Positions 45,755 to 56,407 of a DNA stretch of 64,000 bases are shown here, in pieces (position 1 is the first letter of the stretch; every line of letters starts with the position of its first letter). The position numbers and the translations under genes are program-made. The stretch is from Pseudomonas sp. Q2-TVG4-2 (GTDB lineage Bacteria > Pseudomonadota > Gammaproteobacteria > Pseudomonadales > Pseudomonadaceae). Location: assembly GCF_013620795.1 (NCBI RefSeq), contig NZ_LGLW01000005.1:1-64000 (forward strand), written 5' to 3'. The notes beneath the pieces are model-generated. The model saw only the letters and a program-made list of their open reading frames with translations. It ran no database searches and was not told where the DNA came from.

Positions 45755-48700
45755 ACATGTCGCGGCTGTTCATCCTTCGGCCGGTGGCAACCACCCTGAC
45801 GATGATCGCGATTCTACTGGCCGGTCTCATCGCTTACCGCATGCTGCCGGTTTCCGCGCTGCCTCAGGTCGATTACCCGACCATTCGGGTGATGACGCTG
45901 TATCCCGGTGCCAGTCCCGAAGTCATGACCAGCGCCGTGACTGCTCCGCTGGAACGGCAGTTCGGTCAGATGCCGGGGCTGACCCAGATGTCCTCGACCA
46001 GCTCTGGCGGCGCTTCGGTGATCACTTTGCGCTTCTCGCTCAAGGTCGAGCTGGATGTGGCCGAGCAGGAGGTCCAGGCGGCCATCAATGCTGGAAGCAA
46101 TCTGCTGCCAAATGACCTGCCGGCGCCGCCGGTATACAACAAGGTCAACCCGGCGGACACACCGGTGATGACGCTGGCTATTACCTCGGAAAGTCTTGCT
46201 CTACCGGAGCTTCATGATCTGGTCGATACGCGCATGGCGCAAAAGCTCGCGCAGATCAACGGCGTAGGCATGGTCAGCATCGCCGGCGGTCAACGCCCGG
46301 CCGTGCGCATCCGCGTCAATCCGGAGGCGTTGGCATCCTACGGATTGTCACTGGCCGATGTCCGAACATTGGTAACCAGCTCCAACGTTAACCAGCCCAA
46401 GGGCAATTTCGACGGCCCGACGCGCGTATCGATGCTCGATGCCAACGATCAGTTGAAGACTCCGGAGGAATACGCCGAACTCATATTGGCGTACGAGGAC
46501 GGGGCCACGTTGCGTTTGAAGGATGTTGCCGACATCGTCGATGGCGCTGAGAACGAACGCCTTGCCGCCTGGGCCAATGAAAGCCAGGCCGTGCTGCTGA
46601 ATATCCAGCGTCAGCCAGGCGCCAACGTGATTGAGGTGGTCGAACGCATTCAGGCGCTGCTTCCGGAGGTCACCGCCAGCATGCCGGCCGGTCTCGACGT
46701 GGTGGTGCTCACCGACCGTACCCAGACCATCCGCGCCGCCATTACCGATGTGCAGCATGAGCTGCTGATGGCCACCTTTCTCGTTGTGATGGTCACTTTC
46801 GTTTTTCTTAAACGATTCTCGGCGACGATCATCCCCTCTATTGCGGTGCCGCTGTCACTGATCGGCACCTTTGCCGTGATGCATCTCGCCGGGTTCTCGC
46901 TGAACAACCTGACCTTGATGGCGTTGACCATCGCAACCGGCTTCGTGGTCGACGATGCCATCGTCATGCTCGAAAACATTGCGCGCCACGTGGAGGAGGG
47001 TGAGACGCCCATGCAGGCTGCTCTCAAAGGGGCTAAGCAAATCGGTTTCACGTTGATCTCGTTGACGCTGTCGCTGATCGCCGTCCTTATCCCTCTGCTG
47101 TTCATGCAAGACGTGGTGGGGCGTCTGTTCCGCGAGTTTGCCATTACGCTTGCCGTTGCCATCCTGATCTCGCTGGTAGTGTCCCTGACGCTGACGCCCA
47201 TGATGTGCGCCAAGCTCCTCAAGCCTGCGGCCGCGGAAAAATCGAAGCCGGACTGGGTCGAGCGGCTGATCGGCGGCTACGCGCGTTGGCTGACCTGGGT
47301 GCTGGGGCACCAGACGCTGACTCTGCTGGTTGCCGTGATCACACTGGGGTTGACGGTCGTGCTGTACCTCGCTGTGCCGAAAGGCTTCTTTCCGGTACAG
47401 GACACCGGGGTGATTCAGGGCATCAGCGAAGCGCCTCAATCGATTTCCTTCCGCGCGATGAGCGAGCGTCAGCAGTCCTTGTCCCGCGTCATCCTGGCCG
47501 ACCCGGCAGTGGCCAGCCTGTCGTCCTATATAGGTGTCGATGGCGACAATGTGACCCTTAACAGTGGTCGCCTGCTGATCAATCTCAAGCCTCACGCTGA
47601 GCGTGATGTCACCGCAAGCCAGGTCATCGACCGGCTGCGTCCGGAATTGGCGAAACTGCCAGGCATCGACCTGTACATGCAGCCGGTGCAGGATCTCTCC
47701 ATCGAGGATCGGGTCAGTCGTACGCAGTTCCAGTTCAGCCTCGAGTCCCCGGATGGCGAACTGCTGCGGGAATGGACGCCGCGTCTGGTGGCGGCGCTGC
47801 GCGAGCGCCTAGAGTTGACGGACGTCGCCAGCGATCTGCAAAGCGACGGCCTGCAGATTTTCCTGGATATCGATCGTGATGCTGCGGCGCGGTTGGGTAT
47901 CGAGGTATCGGCTATCACCGATGCGCTGTATGACGCGTTCGGTCAACGCCAGATTTCGACCATCTTCACCCAGGCCAGCCAATACCGCGTGGTGATCGAG
48001 GCCGAGGCCGGTGGGCGTCTTGGCGCGCAGGCGCTGGAACAGCTGTTCGTACAGAGCGAGGGCGGCACGCCGGTAAGGCTGTCGAGTCTGGCAACGCTTG
48101 AGCAGCGCAGCGCGCCGCTATTGATCAACCACATCGGCCAGTTCCCGGCCGTGACGCTGTCTTTCAATTTGGCTGACGGTGTGTCGCTCGGCGAAGCGGT
48201 GGAAGTGATCGAAGGGGTCGAGGCCGAGATTGGGCTGCCGGCCGGTATCCAGAGTCGTTTCCAAGGCGCCGCCGAGGCGTTCCGCGCGTCGCTGTCGAGC
48301 ACCTTGCTGCTCATCCTGGCGGCGGTGGTGACCATGTACATCGTGCTCGGTGTGCTCTATGAAAGCTATATCCATCCAATCACCATTCTCTCGACGCTGC
48401 CATCGGCTGCCGTCGGCGCCTTGCTCGCGCTGCTGCTGACCGGCAACGATCTTGGACTGATTGCCATTATTGGCATCATCCTGCTGATCGGCATCGTCAA
48501 GAAGAACGCGATCATGATGATCGACTTCGCCCTCGAGGCCGAACGCCACCAGGGCATGAGCCCGCAGGATGCGATCTATCGCGCGGCGCTGTTGCGCTTC
48601 CGCCCGATCCTGATGACCACCCTGGCTGCGCTGTTCGGTGCCGTACCCCTGATGCTGGCATCCGGCTCTGGCGCTGAACTGCGCCAGCCGCTGGGCCTGG

Positions 48701-48831
48701 TGTTGGTCGGTGGCCTGCTGCTCAGCCAGTTGCTGACGCTGTTTACTACGCCAGTGATTTATCTGTTTTTTGACCGGCTCGGCCAGCGTTTTTCCCGCAA
48801 GGATGGGATGGGGCAGGAGGTTCAGGCATGA
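45751..48831 (+). CDS. muxB: RND permease MuxB (MdtB type)
   Basis: This is a 1026-residue proton-driven drug pump subunit with 12 helices and two large periplasmic loops. The N-terminus is [20 protein letters not shown] after an initial MN. The paired aspartates of TM4 are in [19 protein letters not shown] near residue 400. The C-half repeats [20 protein letters not shown] and [20 protein letters not shown]. MuxB and MuxC form a mixed trimer in the known systems. An AGGAGG ribosome site at 48815-48820 lies just inside its 3' end, ahead of a small ORF. Confidence 0.95.
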   Translation: MNMSRLFILRPVATTLTMIAILLAGLIAYRMLPVSALPQVDYPTIRVMTLYPGASPEVMTSAVTAPLERQFGQMPGLTQMSSTSSGGASVITLRFSLKVELDVAEQEVQAAINAGSNLLPNDLPAPPVYNKVNPADTPVMTLAITSESLALPELHDLVDTRMAQKLAQINGVGMVSIAGGQRPAVRIRVNPEALASYGLSLADVRTLVTSSNVNQPKGNFDGPTRVSMLDANDQLKTPEEYAELILAYEDGATLRLKDVADIVDGAENERLAAWANESQAVLLNIQRQPGANVIEVVERIQALLPEVTASMPAGLDVVVLTDRTQTIRAAITDVQHELLMATFLVVMVTFVFLKRFSATIIPSIAVPLSLIGTFAVMHLAGFSLNNLTLMALTIATGFVVDDAIVMLENIARHVEEGETPMQAALKGAKQIGFTLISLTLSLIAVLIPLLFMQDVVGRLFREFAITLAVAILISLVVSLTLTPMMCAKLLKPAAAEKSKPDWVERLIGGYARWLTWVLGHQTLTLLVAVITLGLTVVLYLAVPKGFFPVQDTGVIQGISEAPQSISFRAMSERQQSLSRVILADPAVASLSSYIGVDGDNVTLNSGRLLINLKPHAERDVTASQVIDRLRPELAKLPGIDLYMQPVQDLSIEDRVSRTQFQFSLESPDGELLREWTPRLVAALRERLELTDVASDLQSDGLQIFLDIDRDAAARLGIEVSAITDALYDAFGQRQISTIFTQASQYRVVIEAEAGGRLGAQALEQLFVQSEGGTPVRLSSLATLEQRSAPLLINHIGQFPAVTLSFNLADGVSLGEAVEVIEGVEAEIGLPAGIQSRFQGAAEAFRASLSSTLLLILAAVVTMYIVLGVLYESYIHPITILSTLPSAAVGALLALLLTGNDLGLIAIIGIILLIGIVKKNAIMMIDFALEAERHQGMSPQDAIYRAALLRFRPILMTTLAALFGAVPLMLASGSGAELRQPLGLVLVGGLLLSQLLTLFTTPVIYLFFDRLGQRFSRKDGMGQEVQA

Positions 48832-49022
48832 GTGTTGAGCAGGAAGCAAGAAGCAGGGCGCTGGGAGCAAAGCAATCGGTGCGGGCTGGAAGGCACCCGA
48901 TATCGGCCGAACTGAGTAAACGTCCTGTCCTGCCGACGGCGACAGGCATTTCAGCGGTCAGCGTCGTCAGCTTCCAGCTTTCTACTTCCAGCCTCCAGTT
49001 AGCCACTGGCTTGCACCCATGA
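48828..49022 (+). CDS. 64-codon ORF bridging muxB and muxC
   Basis: This small frame (64 codons, [20 protein letters not shown] at the start) begins at an ATGA overlap with the muxB stop and ends at an ATGA overlap with the muxC start. It has AGGAGG seven bases before its ATG, the best ribosome site in the area, while muxC itself lacks one (GGCTTGCACCC precedes its ATG). The DNA has purine-rich and pyrimidine-rich ends (GGAAGCAAGAAGC; CTTCCAGCTTTCTACTTCC) that look like short dispersed Pseudomonas repeats. The protein resembles nothing I know. I infer an insertion of about 190 bases after an ancestral muxC start, with coupling kept by translation through it. Confidence 0.45.
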   Translation: MSVEQEARSRALGAKQSVRAGRHPISAELSKRPVLPTATGISAVSVVSFQLSTSSLQLATGLHP

Positions 49023-52000
49023 ACCTGTCCGCACCCTTCATTGCTCGCCCAGTCGCGACCATGTTGCTGAGCCTGGCGATCTTACTCTTGGGCGGGGTCA
49101 GCTTCGGATTGCTGCCGGTGTCGCCGCTACCGAACATGGATTTTCCGGTCATCACGGTGCAGGCCAGCCTGCCAGGGGCGAGCCCGGAGATCATGGCGTC
49201 CAGCGTGGCGACGCCGCTGGAACGCTCGTTGGGCAGCATTGCTGGCGTCAGCCAGATGAGCAGTCGCAGCAGCCAGGGCTCGACGCGGATCATCATCCAG
49301 TTCGATCTCGACCGCGACATCAACGGTGCCGCCAGAGATGTGCAGGCAGCCATCAACGCATCGCGCAACCTGTTGCCCAGCGGCATGCGGAGCATGCCGA
49401 CCTACCGCAAGATAAACCCGGCGCAGGCGCCGATCATGGTGCTCTCGCTGACCTCCGACGTGTTGGATAAGGGGCAGCTCTACGACATCGGTTCGACTGT
49501 TCTGGCGCAGAAGCTTTCCCAGGTGCCCGGTGTCGGGGAGGTACAGGTCGGCGGCAGCTCGTTGCCGGCCGTGCGCGTCGAACTGCAGCCGCAACAGCTC
49601 GAGCAATACGGTGTTTCCCTCGATGAGGTGCGCCAGACCATCGCCTCGGCCAACGTACGCCGCCCCAAGGGCATGGTCGAAGACGATCATCGCCACTGGC
49701 AGGTGCAGGCCAACGATCAACTGCACGAAGCCGCAGATTACCTACCGCTGATTATTCGATATCAGGATGGCGCGGCGCTGCGCCTGAGCGACGTTGCCAA
49801 GGTGCGGGACGGCGTTGAGGATCGCTACAACGATGGTTTTTTCAATAACGAACGTGCCGTCCTGCTGGTGATCAATCGCCAGGCTGGGGCGAATATCATC
49901 GAAACCATCGAGGGCATTCGCAACGAGCTGCCCGCGCTCCAGGCGATCGTGCCCGGCAGCGTCGATATGGCAGTAGCGATGGACCGCTCGCCGGTTATCC
50001 GTGCGACGCTGCACGAGGCTGAGCGGACCTTGTTGATTGCGGTGGGGCTGGTCATTCTGCTGGTATTTCTGTTCCTCGGCCGGCTGCGAACAGCGCTGAT
50101 ACCGGCGCTTGCGGTACCGGTTTCGTTGGTCGGTACCTTTGCGGTGATGTATGTGTTCGGCTTCTCGCTCAATGTGCTGTCACTGATGGCTTTGATTCTT
50201 GCCGCCGGGCTGGTGGTGGATGACGCGATCGTGGTGCTGGAGAACATTGCACGGCACATCGATGATGGCGTCCCACCGATGCGTGCCGCCTACATCGGGA
50301 CCCGTGAGGTCGGTTTTACCTTGTTGTCGATGAACCTGTCACTGGTCGTGGTGTTCGTCTCGATCCTGTTCATGGGCGGTATCGTTGAGCGGCTGTTCCG
50401 CGAGTTCTCCATCACCCTGGCGGCTGCCATCCTCGTCTCGCTGTTGGTGTCGCTGACCTTGACGCCAATGCTTTGCGCCCGTTGGCTCAAGCCTCACCAG
50501 CCCGAGCACGATGGCCGCCTGCATCGCTGGAGCCACGACGCCCACCAATGGCTGTTGCGCCATTACGACCGGTCCTTGGGGTGGGCGCTGCGTCATCATC
50601 GCATCACGTTGTTCACGCTGCTGGCGACGATCGGGCTCAACGTTTTTCTCTATATAGAAGTACCGAAAACCTTCCTCCCGCAACAGGACACCGGCCAACT
50701 GACCGGCTTCATCCGCGGCGACGATGGACTGTCGTTTCAGGTCATGCAGCCGAAAATGGAAACCTACCGTAAGGCGGTGCTGGCCGATCCGGCGGTGGAA
50801 AGTGTGGCTGGCTTCATCGGTGGCCAGGGTGGCATCAACAATGCCTTCATGATCGTCCGGCTCAAGCCGCTGGCCGAGCGCAAAATTTCTGCGCAGAAGG
50901 TGATAGAGCGCATTCGCAAGAATCAGCCGAAGGTCCCCGGCGGGCGCATGTTTCTCATGGCCGATCAGGACCTGCAGTTCGGTGGCGGCCGGCAGAGCAG
51001 CTCGGCCTATTCCTACAACCTATTGGCCAGCGATCTGGCAGACCTGCGCACCTGGGTACCGCAGGTGACCCGAGCGCTGATGGCCTTGCCGGAGCTCACC
51101 AGCATCGATGCCAACGAAGGCGAGGGCGCGCAACAGATCAGTCTGAAGATCGATCGCGACGCGGCCAAGCGACTCGGCATCGACATGAGCACGGTGACCA
51201 CGTTGCTCAACAACGCTTTCAGCCAGCGGCAGATCTCCACCATCTACGAATCGCTCAATCAGTATCAGGTAGTGATGGAGATCGACCCGAGCTACGCCCA
51301 ACATCCCGAAGTGCTGGAGCAGATCCAGGTGATCACCAGCGATGGCCGGCGCGTGCCGCTGGCTGCCTTTGCCCGCTACGAGCGAAGTCTGGAAGAGGAC
51401 CGGGTCAGCCATGATGGGCAGTTTGCCGCCGAAAACATCGATTTCGACCTGGCGCCCGGCGTCAGTCTGGATCAGGCGACGCGGGCCATCGAACGGGCGG
51501 TTGCCGCCATCGGCATGCCCAGCGAGGTTCAGGGGCGCCTGGGCGGCACCGGCGATGTCTTCAAGGCCACTCAGGAAGGCCAGCCGCTGATGATCCTCGG
51601 TGCCTTGCTACTGGTGTACATCGTGCTCGGCATTCTCTACGAGAGTTACATCCATCCACTGACCATCCTGTCGACGCTGCCTTCGGCCGGTGTCGGGGCA
51701 TTGCTGGCGATCATCCTGACACGCGAAGAGTTCAGCCTGATCTCTCTGCTGGGTCTGTTCCTGCTGATCGGCGTGGTGAAGAAGAACGCGATTCTGATGA
51801 TTGATCTCGCGCTGCAGTTTGAACGGAACGACGGGCTGTCGCCGGCGGAGTCGATCCGCCGGGCCTGCCTGCTGCGTTTCCGCCCGATCCTGATGACCAC
51901 CATGGCCGCCATCCTCGGCGCGCTGCCTCTGTTGATGGGCGGCGCCGAAGGCGCCGAAATGCGCCAGCCGCTGGGGCTGGCCATCATCGGCGGTCTGATG

Positions 52001-52123
52001 CTCAGCCAGATCCTCACGCTCTACACCACGCCGGTGGTCTACCTGTACCTGGACCGCGCGCGTCATCGTTTCAACCGCTGGCGCGGTGTACGCACCGACG
52101 CCGCACTGGAAAATCCGCTATGA
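49019..52123 (+). CDS. muxC: RND permease MuxC (MdtC type)
   Basis: This is the 1034-residue second permease of the Mux pump. The N-terminus [20 protein letters not shown] leads to the first helix. The TM4 motif is AAGLVVDDAIVVLENIARH, with both proton-relay aspartates. The C-half shows [20 protein letters not shown] and GVVKKNAILMIDLALQFERN. It overlaps opmB by ATGA downstream. Upstream, the start is reached only through the 64-codon bridging frame, as the muxC ATG has no ribosome site of its own. Substrates in P. aeruginosa include novobiocin and aztreonam, from memory. Confidence 0.95.
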   Translation: MNLSAPFIARPVATMLLSLAILLLGGVSFGLLPVSPLPNMDFPVITVQASLPGASPEIMASSVATPLERSLGSIAGVSQMSSRSSQGSTRIIIQFDLDRDINGAARDVQAAINASRNLLPSGMRSMPTYRKINPAQAPIMVLSLTSDVLDKGQLYDIGSTVLAQKLSQVPGVGEVQVGGSSLPAVRVELQPQQLEQYGVSLDEVRQTIASANVRRPKGMVEDDHRHWQVQANDQLHEAADYLPLIIRYQDGAALRLSDVAKVRDGVEDRYNDGFFNNERAVLLVINRQAGANIIETIEGIRNELPALQAIVPGSVDMAVAMDRSPVIRATLHEAERTLLIAVGLVILLVFLFLGRLRTALIPALAVPVSLVGTFAVMYVFGFSLNVLSLMALILAAGLVVDDAIVVLENIARHIDDGVPPMRAAYIGTREVGFTLLSMNLSLVVVFVSILFMGGIVERLFREFSITLAAAILVSLLVSLTLTPMLCARWLKPHQPEHDGRLHRWSHDAHQWLLRHYDRSLGWALRHHRITLFTLLATIGLNVFLYIEVPKTFLPQQDTGQLTGFIRGDDGLSFQVMQPKMETYRKAVLADPAVESVAGFIGGQGGINNAFMIVRLKPLAERKISAQKVIERIRKNQPKVPGGRMFLMADQDLQFGGGRQSSSAYSYNLLASDLADLRTWVPQVTRALMALPELTSIDANEGEGAQQISLKIDRDAAKRLGIDMSTVTTLLNNAFSQRQISTIYESLNQYQVVMEIDPSYAQHPEVLEQIQVITSDGRRVPLAAFARYERSLEEDRVSHDGQFAAENIDFDLAPGVSLDQATRAIERAVAAIGMPSEVQGRLGGTGDVFKATQEGQPLMILGALLLVYIVLGILYESYIHPLTILSTLPSAGVGALLAIILTREEFSLISLLGLFLLIGVVKKNAILMIDLALQFERNDGLSPAESIRRACLLRFRPILMTTMAAILGALPLLMGGAEGAEMRQPLGLAIIGGLMLSQILTLYTTPVVYLYLDRARHRFNRWRGVRTDAALENPL

Positions 52124-53586
52124 ATTCGTTGCGCTTGAAATACACCTTGCGGCCGCTGGCTATCGTCGTCATGGCAATCTCGTTGGGCGCCTGCACCCTG
52201 GGCCCCGATTATCAACGCCCCGAACTGCCAATCGCCACGGAATTCAAGCAGGCGGAAGGCTGGAAGGCGGCTACACCGGCTGATGCGTTGCAGCGAGGCG
52301 ATTGGTGGGCACTCTACGGCGATACCGAGCTGAACGCACTGGTCGCGCGGTTGAACGTATCCAACCAGAACCTGGCGGCAGCTGAGGCGCAATATCGGCA
52401 AGCTCGGGCGTTGGTGCGTGGCGCGCGGTCGCAACTGTTTCCGGCTGTGGGAGCTAGCGGCGGCGTATCGCGTGGAGGGCAGGGCAGCTCCGCCAGCGGC
52501 TCGTATTTCCAGGGCGGCAGCACCGGCAGCGGGGTAAGCGAGAGCTATGAAGTGGGGCTGGATGCTTCCTGGGAGCTGGATATATGGGGGCGTCTGCGGC
52601 GCAACCTGGAAGCCAATCGCGCCAACATGCAGGCGAGCGCGGCGGATCTGGCGGCGGTCCGCTTGAGCCTGCAATCAGAATTGGTACAGACCTATTTGCA
52701 GTTGCGCGTGATGGACGAACAGCAGCGGCTACTAGACCAGACCGTCGAGGCATTCGCCCGCTCGCTGCGCCTGACGGAGAACCAGTACCAGGCCGGCATT
52801 GTCCCCAAATCGGACGTCAGCCAGGCGTTGACCCAACTGAAAAGCACTCAGGCCCAGGCGATCGACCTGCGCTGGCAGCGTGCCCAGATGGAACATGCCA
52901 TTGCCGTGTTGATCGGTGTGCCACCATCGGAATTGGATATCGCCAAGCGCGGGGATATTCCACGGCTGCCCGAGGTGCCATTGGCATTGCCGTCGCAGTT
53001 ACTGGAGCGTCGACCAGACGTCGCGTCGGCCGAGCGTCAAGTGATGGCTGCGAACGCGCAGATCGGTGTGGCCGAAGCGGCTTGGTACCCGGACCTGACG
53101 CTGAGCGCCAGCGGCGGCTATCGCAACAGCAGCTTCAGTGACCTGATCAGCCTGCCCAACCGCTTCTGGTCGCTGGGTCCGCAGCTGGCGGTCACGCTGC
53201 TGGATTTCGGTAGTCGCCGCGCCGAGCTCGAAGCGGCAGAAGCCAGCTATGACCAGACCGTGGCCACCTACAGGCAGACGGTTCTCGACAGCTTTCGCGA
53301 AGTCGAGGACAACCTCGTGCAGCTGCGCGTCCTAGCCGAGGAAGCGGTCGTACAGCGCGAAGCCCTGGAAGCGGCGCAGGAATCGCTCCGTCTGATCGAA
53401 AACCAATATCGCGCCGGTACCGTGGACTTCCTCAGCGTGGCGACGGTGCAAACCACTGCACTGAACAACGAGCGCACTAATCTGGCATTGCTAGGCGATC
53501 GTTTAACGGCGAGTGTGCAACTGATCGCAGCGCTGGGTGGTGGTTGGGATATCGAGAGGCTCGAATATGAGCCGGGCCTGCAATAG
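52120..53586 (+). CDS. opmB: Outer-membrane efflux lipoprotein OpmB (NodT/OprM family)
   Basis: This is a 488-residue TolC-like channel. It has a lipoprotein signal: LAIVVMAISLGACTLGPDYQ, with lipobox LGAC, so Cys about 27 is acylated. Two repeated channel/helix units follow, with DRWWALYG-like GDWWALYGDTELNALVARLN and the tail QLIAALGGGWDIERLEYEPG. It has a Gly/Ser-rich loop near residues 110-135 (GGQGSSASGSYFQGGSTGSG), probably extracellular. It completes the muxABC-opmB operon, overlapping muxC by ATGA and followed by a strong terminator. Confidence 0.94.
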   Translation: MNSLRLKYTLRPLAIVVMAISLGACTLGPDYQRPELPIATEFKQAEGWKAATPADALQRGDWWALYGDTELNALVARLNVSNQNLAAAEAQYRQARALVRGARSQLFPAVGASGGVSRGGQGSSASGSYFQGGSTGSGVSESYEVGLDASWELDIWGRLRRNLEANRANMQASAADLAAVRLSLQSELVQTYLQLRVMDEQQRLLDQTVEAFARSLRLTENQYQAGIVPKSDVSQALTQLKSTQAQAIDLRWQRAQMEHAIAVLIGVPPSELDIAKRGDIPRLPEVPLALPSQLLERRPDVASAERQVMAANAQIGVAEAAWYPDLTLSASGGYRNSSFSDLISLPNRFWSLGPQLAVTLLDFGSRRAELEAAEASYDQTVATYRQTVLDSFREVEDNLVQLRVLAEEAVVQREALEAAQESLRLIENQYRAGTVDFLSVATVQTTALNNERTNLALLGDRLTASVQLIAALGGGWDIERLEYEPGLQ

Positions 53587-53604
53587 ACGAGGTTTTCAGA
53601 GCAC

Positions 53605-53634
53605 AAAAAAACCAGGCCTAGGCCTGGTTTTTTG
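53605..53634. terminator. Bidirectional terminator between opmB and dctP
   Basis: A perfect palindrome ACCAGGCCT/AGGCCTGGT is flanked by six or more A residues on one side and six T residues on the other, so it works on both strands for the convergent genes. Confidence 0.93.
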
Positions 53635-53645
53635 GTAGCGATCAA

Positions 53646-54734
<1,089 letters not shown>

Positions 54735-54848
54735 CTAAAGCGCTTTCTCACAAAATTCATGATCCGATGAACGGGAGTGGGCGTAGATCACAGTTTGTGC
54801 ATCTACCACAGCGCTACGCCGCCAGCGACGGCGCAGTGCATTTTCGCA

Positions 54849-56252
54849 TTAACCGTTGGCTAACTGCCAGCCGCCGCCCAGCGCCTTGTACAGCGCAACG
54901 ATACCGCGGTAAAGCTCCACTTCAGCCCGGGCTTGAGCGTCCTCGGCCGCGAGACGTTCACGCTCGGCATCGAGCAGTACCAGGAAATCCACGGTGCCTT
55001 CCCTATAGCGGATCTCGGCTTGTTGTGCAGCGGCCCGGCTGGCAGTGGACTGACGCAACAATGACAGCAACCGCTCCTGGGCGCGGGCATAGTCGCTGAA
55101 GGCATTTTCGGACTCCTCCAGCGCAAGCAACACATGCTGCTCGTAATTCGCCAGCGCGCCCTCGGCATCGGCTTCGGCGCCACGCAGCCTGGCCCGTACG
55201 CTGCCCATATCAAATGCCGCCCAGCTGATGCTCGGCGCGACGCCCCAGGCTTGGGCGGCACTCGAGCCAATCTGGGACCCGCGCCCGGCAATGAAGCCGA
55301 GGAAGCCGGACAGACTGACCCGCGGAAACAGATCCGCTGTTGCCACGCCGACATTGGCGGTCGCGGCGGCCAGCTGCCGTTCGGCGGCGAGAATGTCAGG
55401 GCGACGACGCAGCAACTCGCCGGGATCACCGATCGGCAATGCCTTGGCTATCGCGGGCAGCTCACGAGGCGACAAGTCTACGCTGAGCTGATCCGGGCGC
55501 TGGCCGAGGAGGGTGGCGATACGGTTGCCGGCACGGGTCTGTGCCGCTTGCAGCTGTGGCAGGCTGGCCTCGGTAGCCGCCAGTCGAGCATCTGCGCGCA
55601 GTACGTCTAGCTCGCTGCCCATACCGGCGTCACGCAGTTGTTCGGTCAGCTGGTGCGAATCGCGTTGGTTCTCAAGGTTCTCCCGGGCAATTCGCTCGCG
55701 CAGCTGCGCACCGCGGAGCTGGCCATAGGCATCCACCAGTTCGGCGATCAGGCTCACCTGCAGTTGGTAGAGCTCGGCTTCTGCCGCTTCGCTCTGGGCC
55801 TCGCTGGACTCGATTCGACGCTGGATGCGGCCGAACAGATCCAGCTCCCAAGCCATGTCCAACCCCAGGTCATAACGCTCGATATTGCTGCGCTCATCGC
55901 TGAACCCCGGTTGCTGGGCTTCTCCATATTCGGCGGTGGCACCGGCGGTCACGGTAGGGAAGCGATCGTTGGCCGCATCGTCGCGGATCGACCGTGCCGC
56001 ACGCAGTCTGGCGAAGGCAATACGCAGCTCACGGTTTTCTGACAGAGCCTCACCGACCAGCGCGTCCAGTGTCGGGTCTTCGAACTGGCGCCACCAGGCA
56101 GATTCGAAACGTGTGCGGTCAAAGGTTGTCGCGGTGGCCCGCTCAATATTCGCCGGCGGCGTTACCGGCGTGCGGTAATCCGGGCCGACAGCGCAGGCAG
56201 TCAAGGCCATGATCGCGGCAAGCAACAGTGGGGTGGTTATTAAAGCCTTCAT
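54849..56252 (-). CDS. oprN: Outer-membrane channel of MexEF (OprN)
   Basis: This is a 467-residue OprM-family lipoprotein. The signal ends in the lipobox LTAC (MKALITTPLLLAAIMALTAC). The mature part starts AVGPDYRTPVTPPANIERAT, with FESAWWRQFEDPTLDALVGE and the C-half KPMPRARW-unlike in-frame segment VGVATADLFPRVSLSGFLGF. The tail is ALYKALGGGWQL. It is the last gene of the mexEF-oprN group, 155 bases after mexF. The 54642-54848 gap beyond it carries the dctP promoter. Confidence 0.94.
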   Translation of the reverse strand: MKALITTPLLLAAIMALTACAVGPDYRTPVTPPANIERATATTFDRTRFESAWWRQFEDPTLDALVGEALSENRELRIAFARLRAARSIRDDAANDRFPTVTAGATAEYGEAQQPGFSDERSNIERYDLGLDMAWELDLFGRIQRRIESSEAQSEAAEAELYQLQVSLIAELVDAYGQLRGAQLRERIARENLENQRDSHQLTEQLRDAGMGSELDVLRADARLAATEASLPQLQAAQTRAGNRIATLLGQRPDQLSVDLSPRELPAIAKALPIGDPGELLRRRPDILAAERQLAAATANVGVATADLFPRVSLSGFLGFIAGRGSQIGSSAAQAWGVAPSISWAAFDMGSVRARLRGAEADAEGALANYEQHVLLALEESENAFSDYARAQERLLSLLRQSTASRAAAQQAEIRYREGTVDFLVLLDAERERLAAEDAQARAEVELYRGIVALYKALGGGWQLANG

Positions 56253-56407
56253 ACATGTATCTCCTTTGACAGACTGTGTGGAAACTACTGCGCTCGGTTA
56301 TGTCGCGTTAAAAACAGGCTCGGATGCGAGCTCAGTCGGAATGCTCATTTACAATCCGTAAACTCGCGTGCGAATCCAGTCCGCTTCCTCGCCTGTTTTT
56401 GCCTTGC

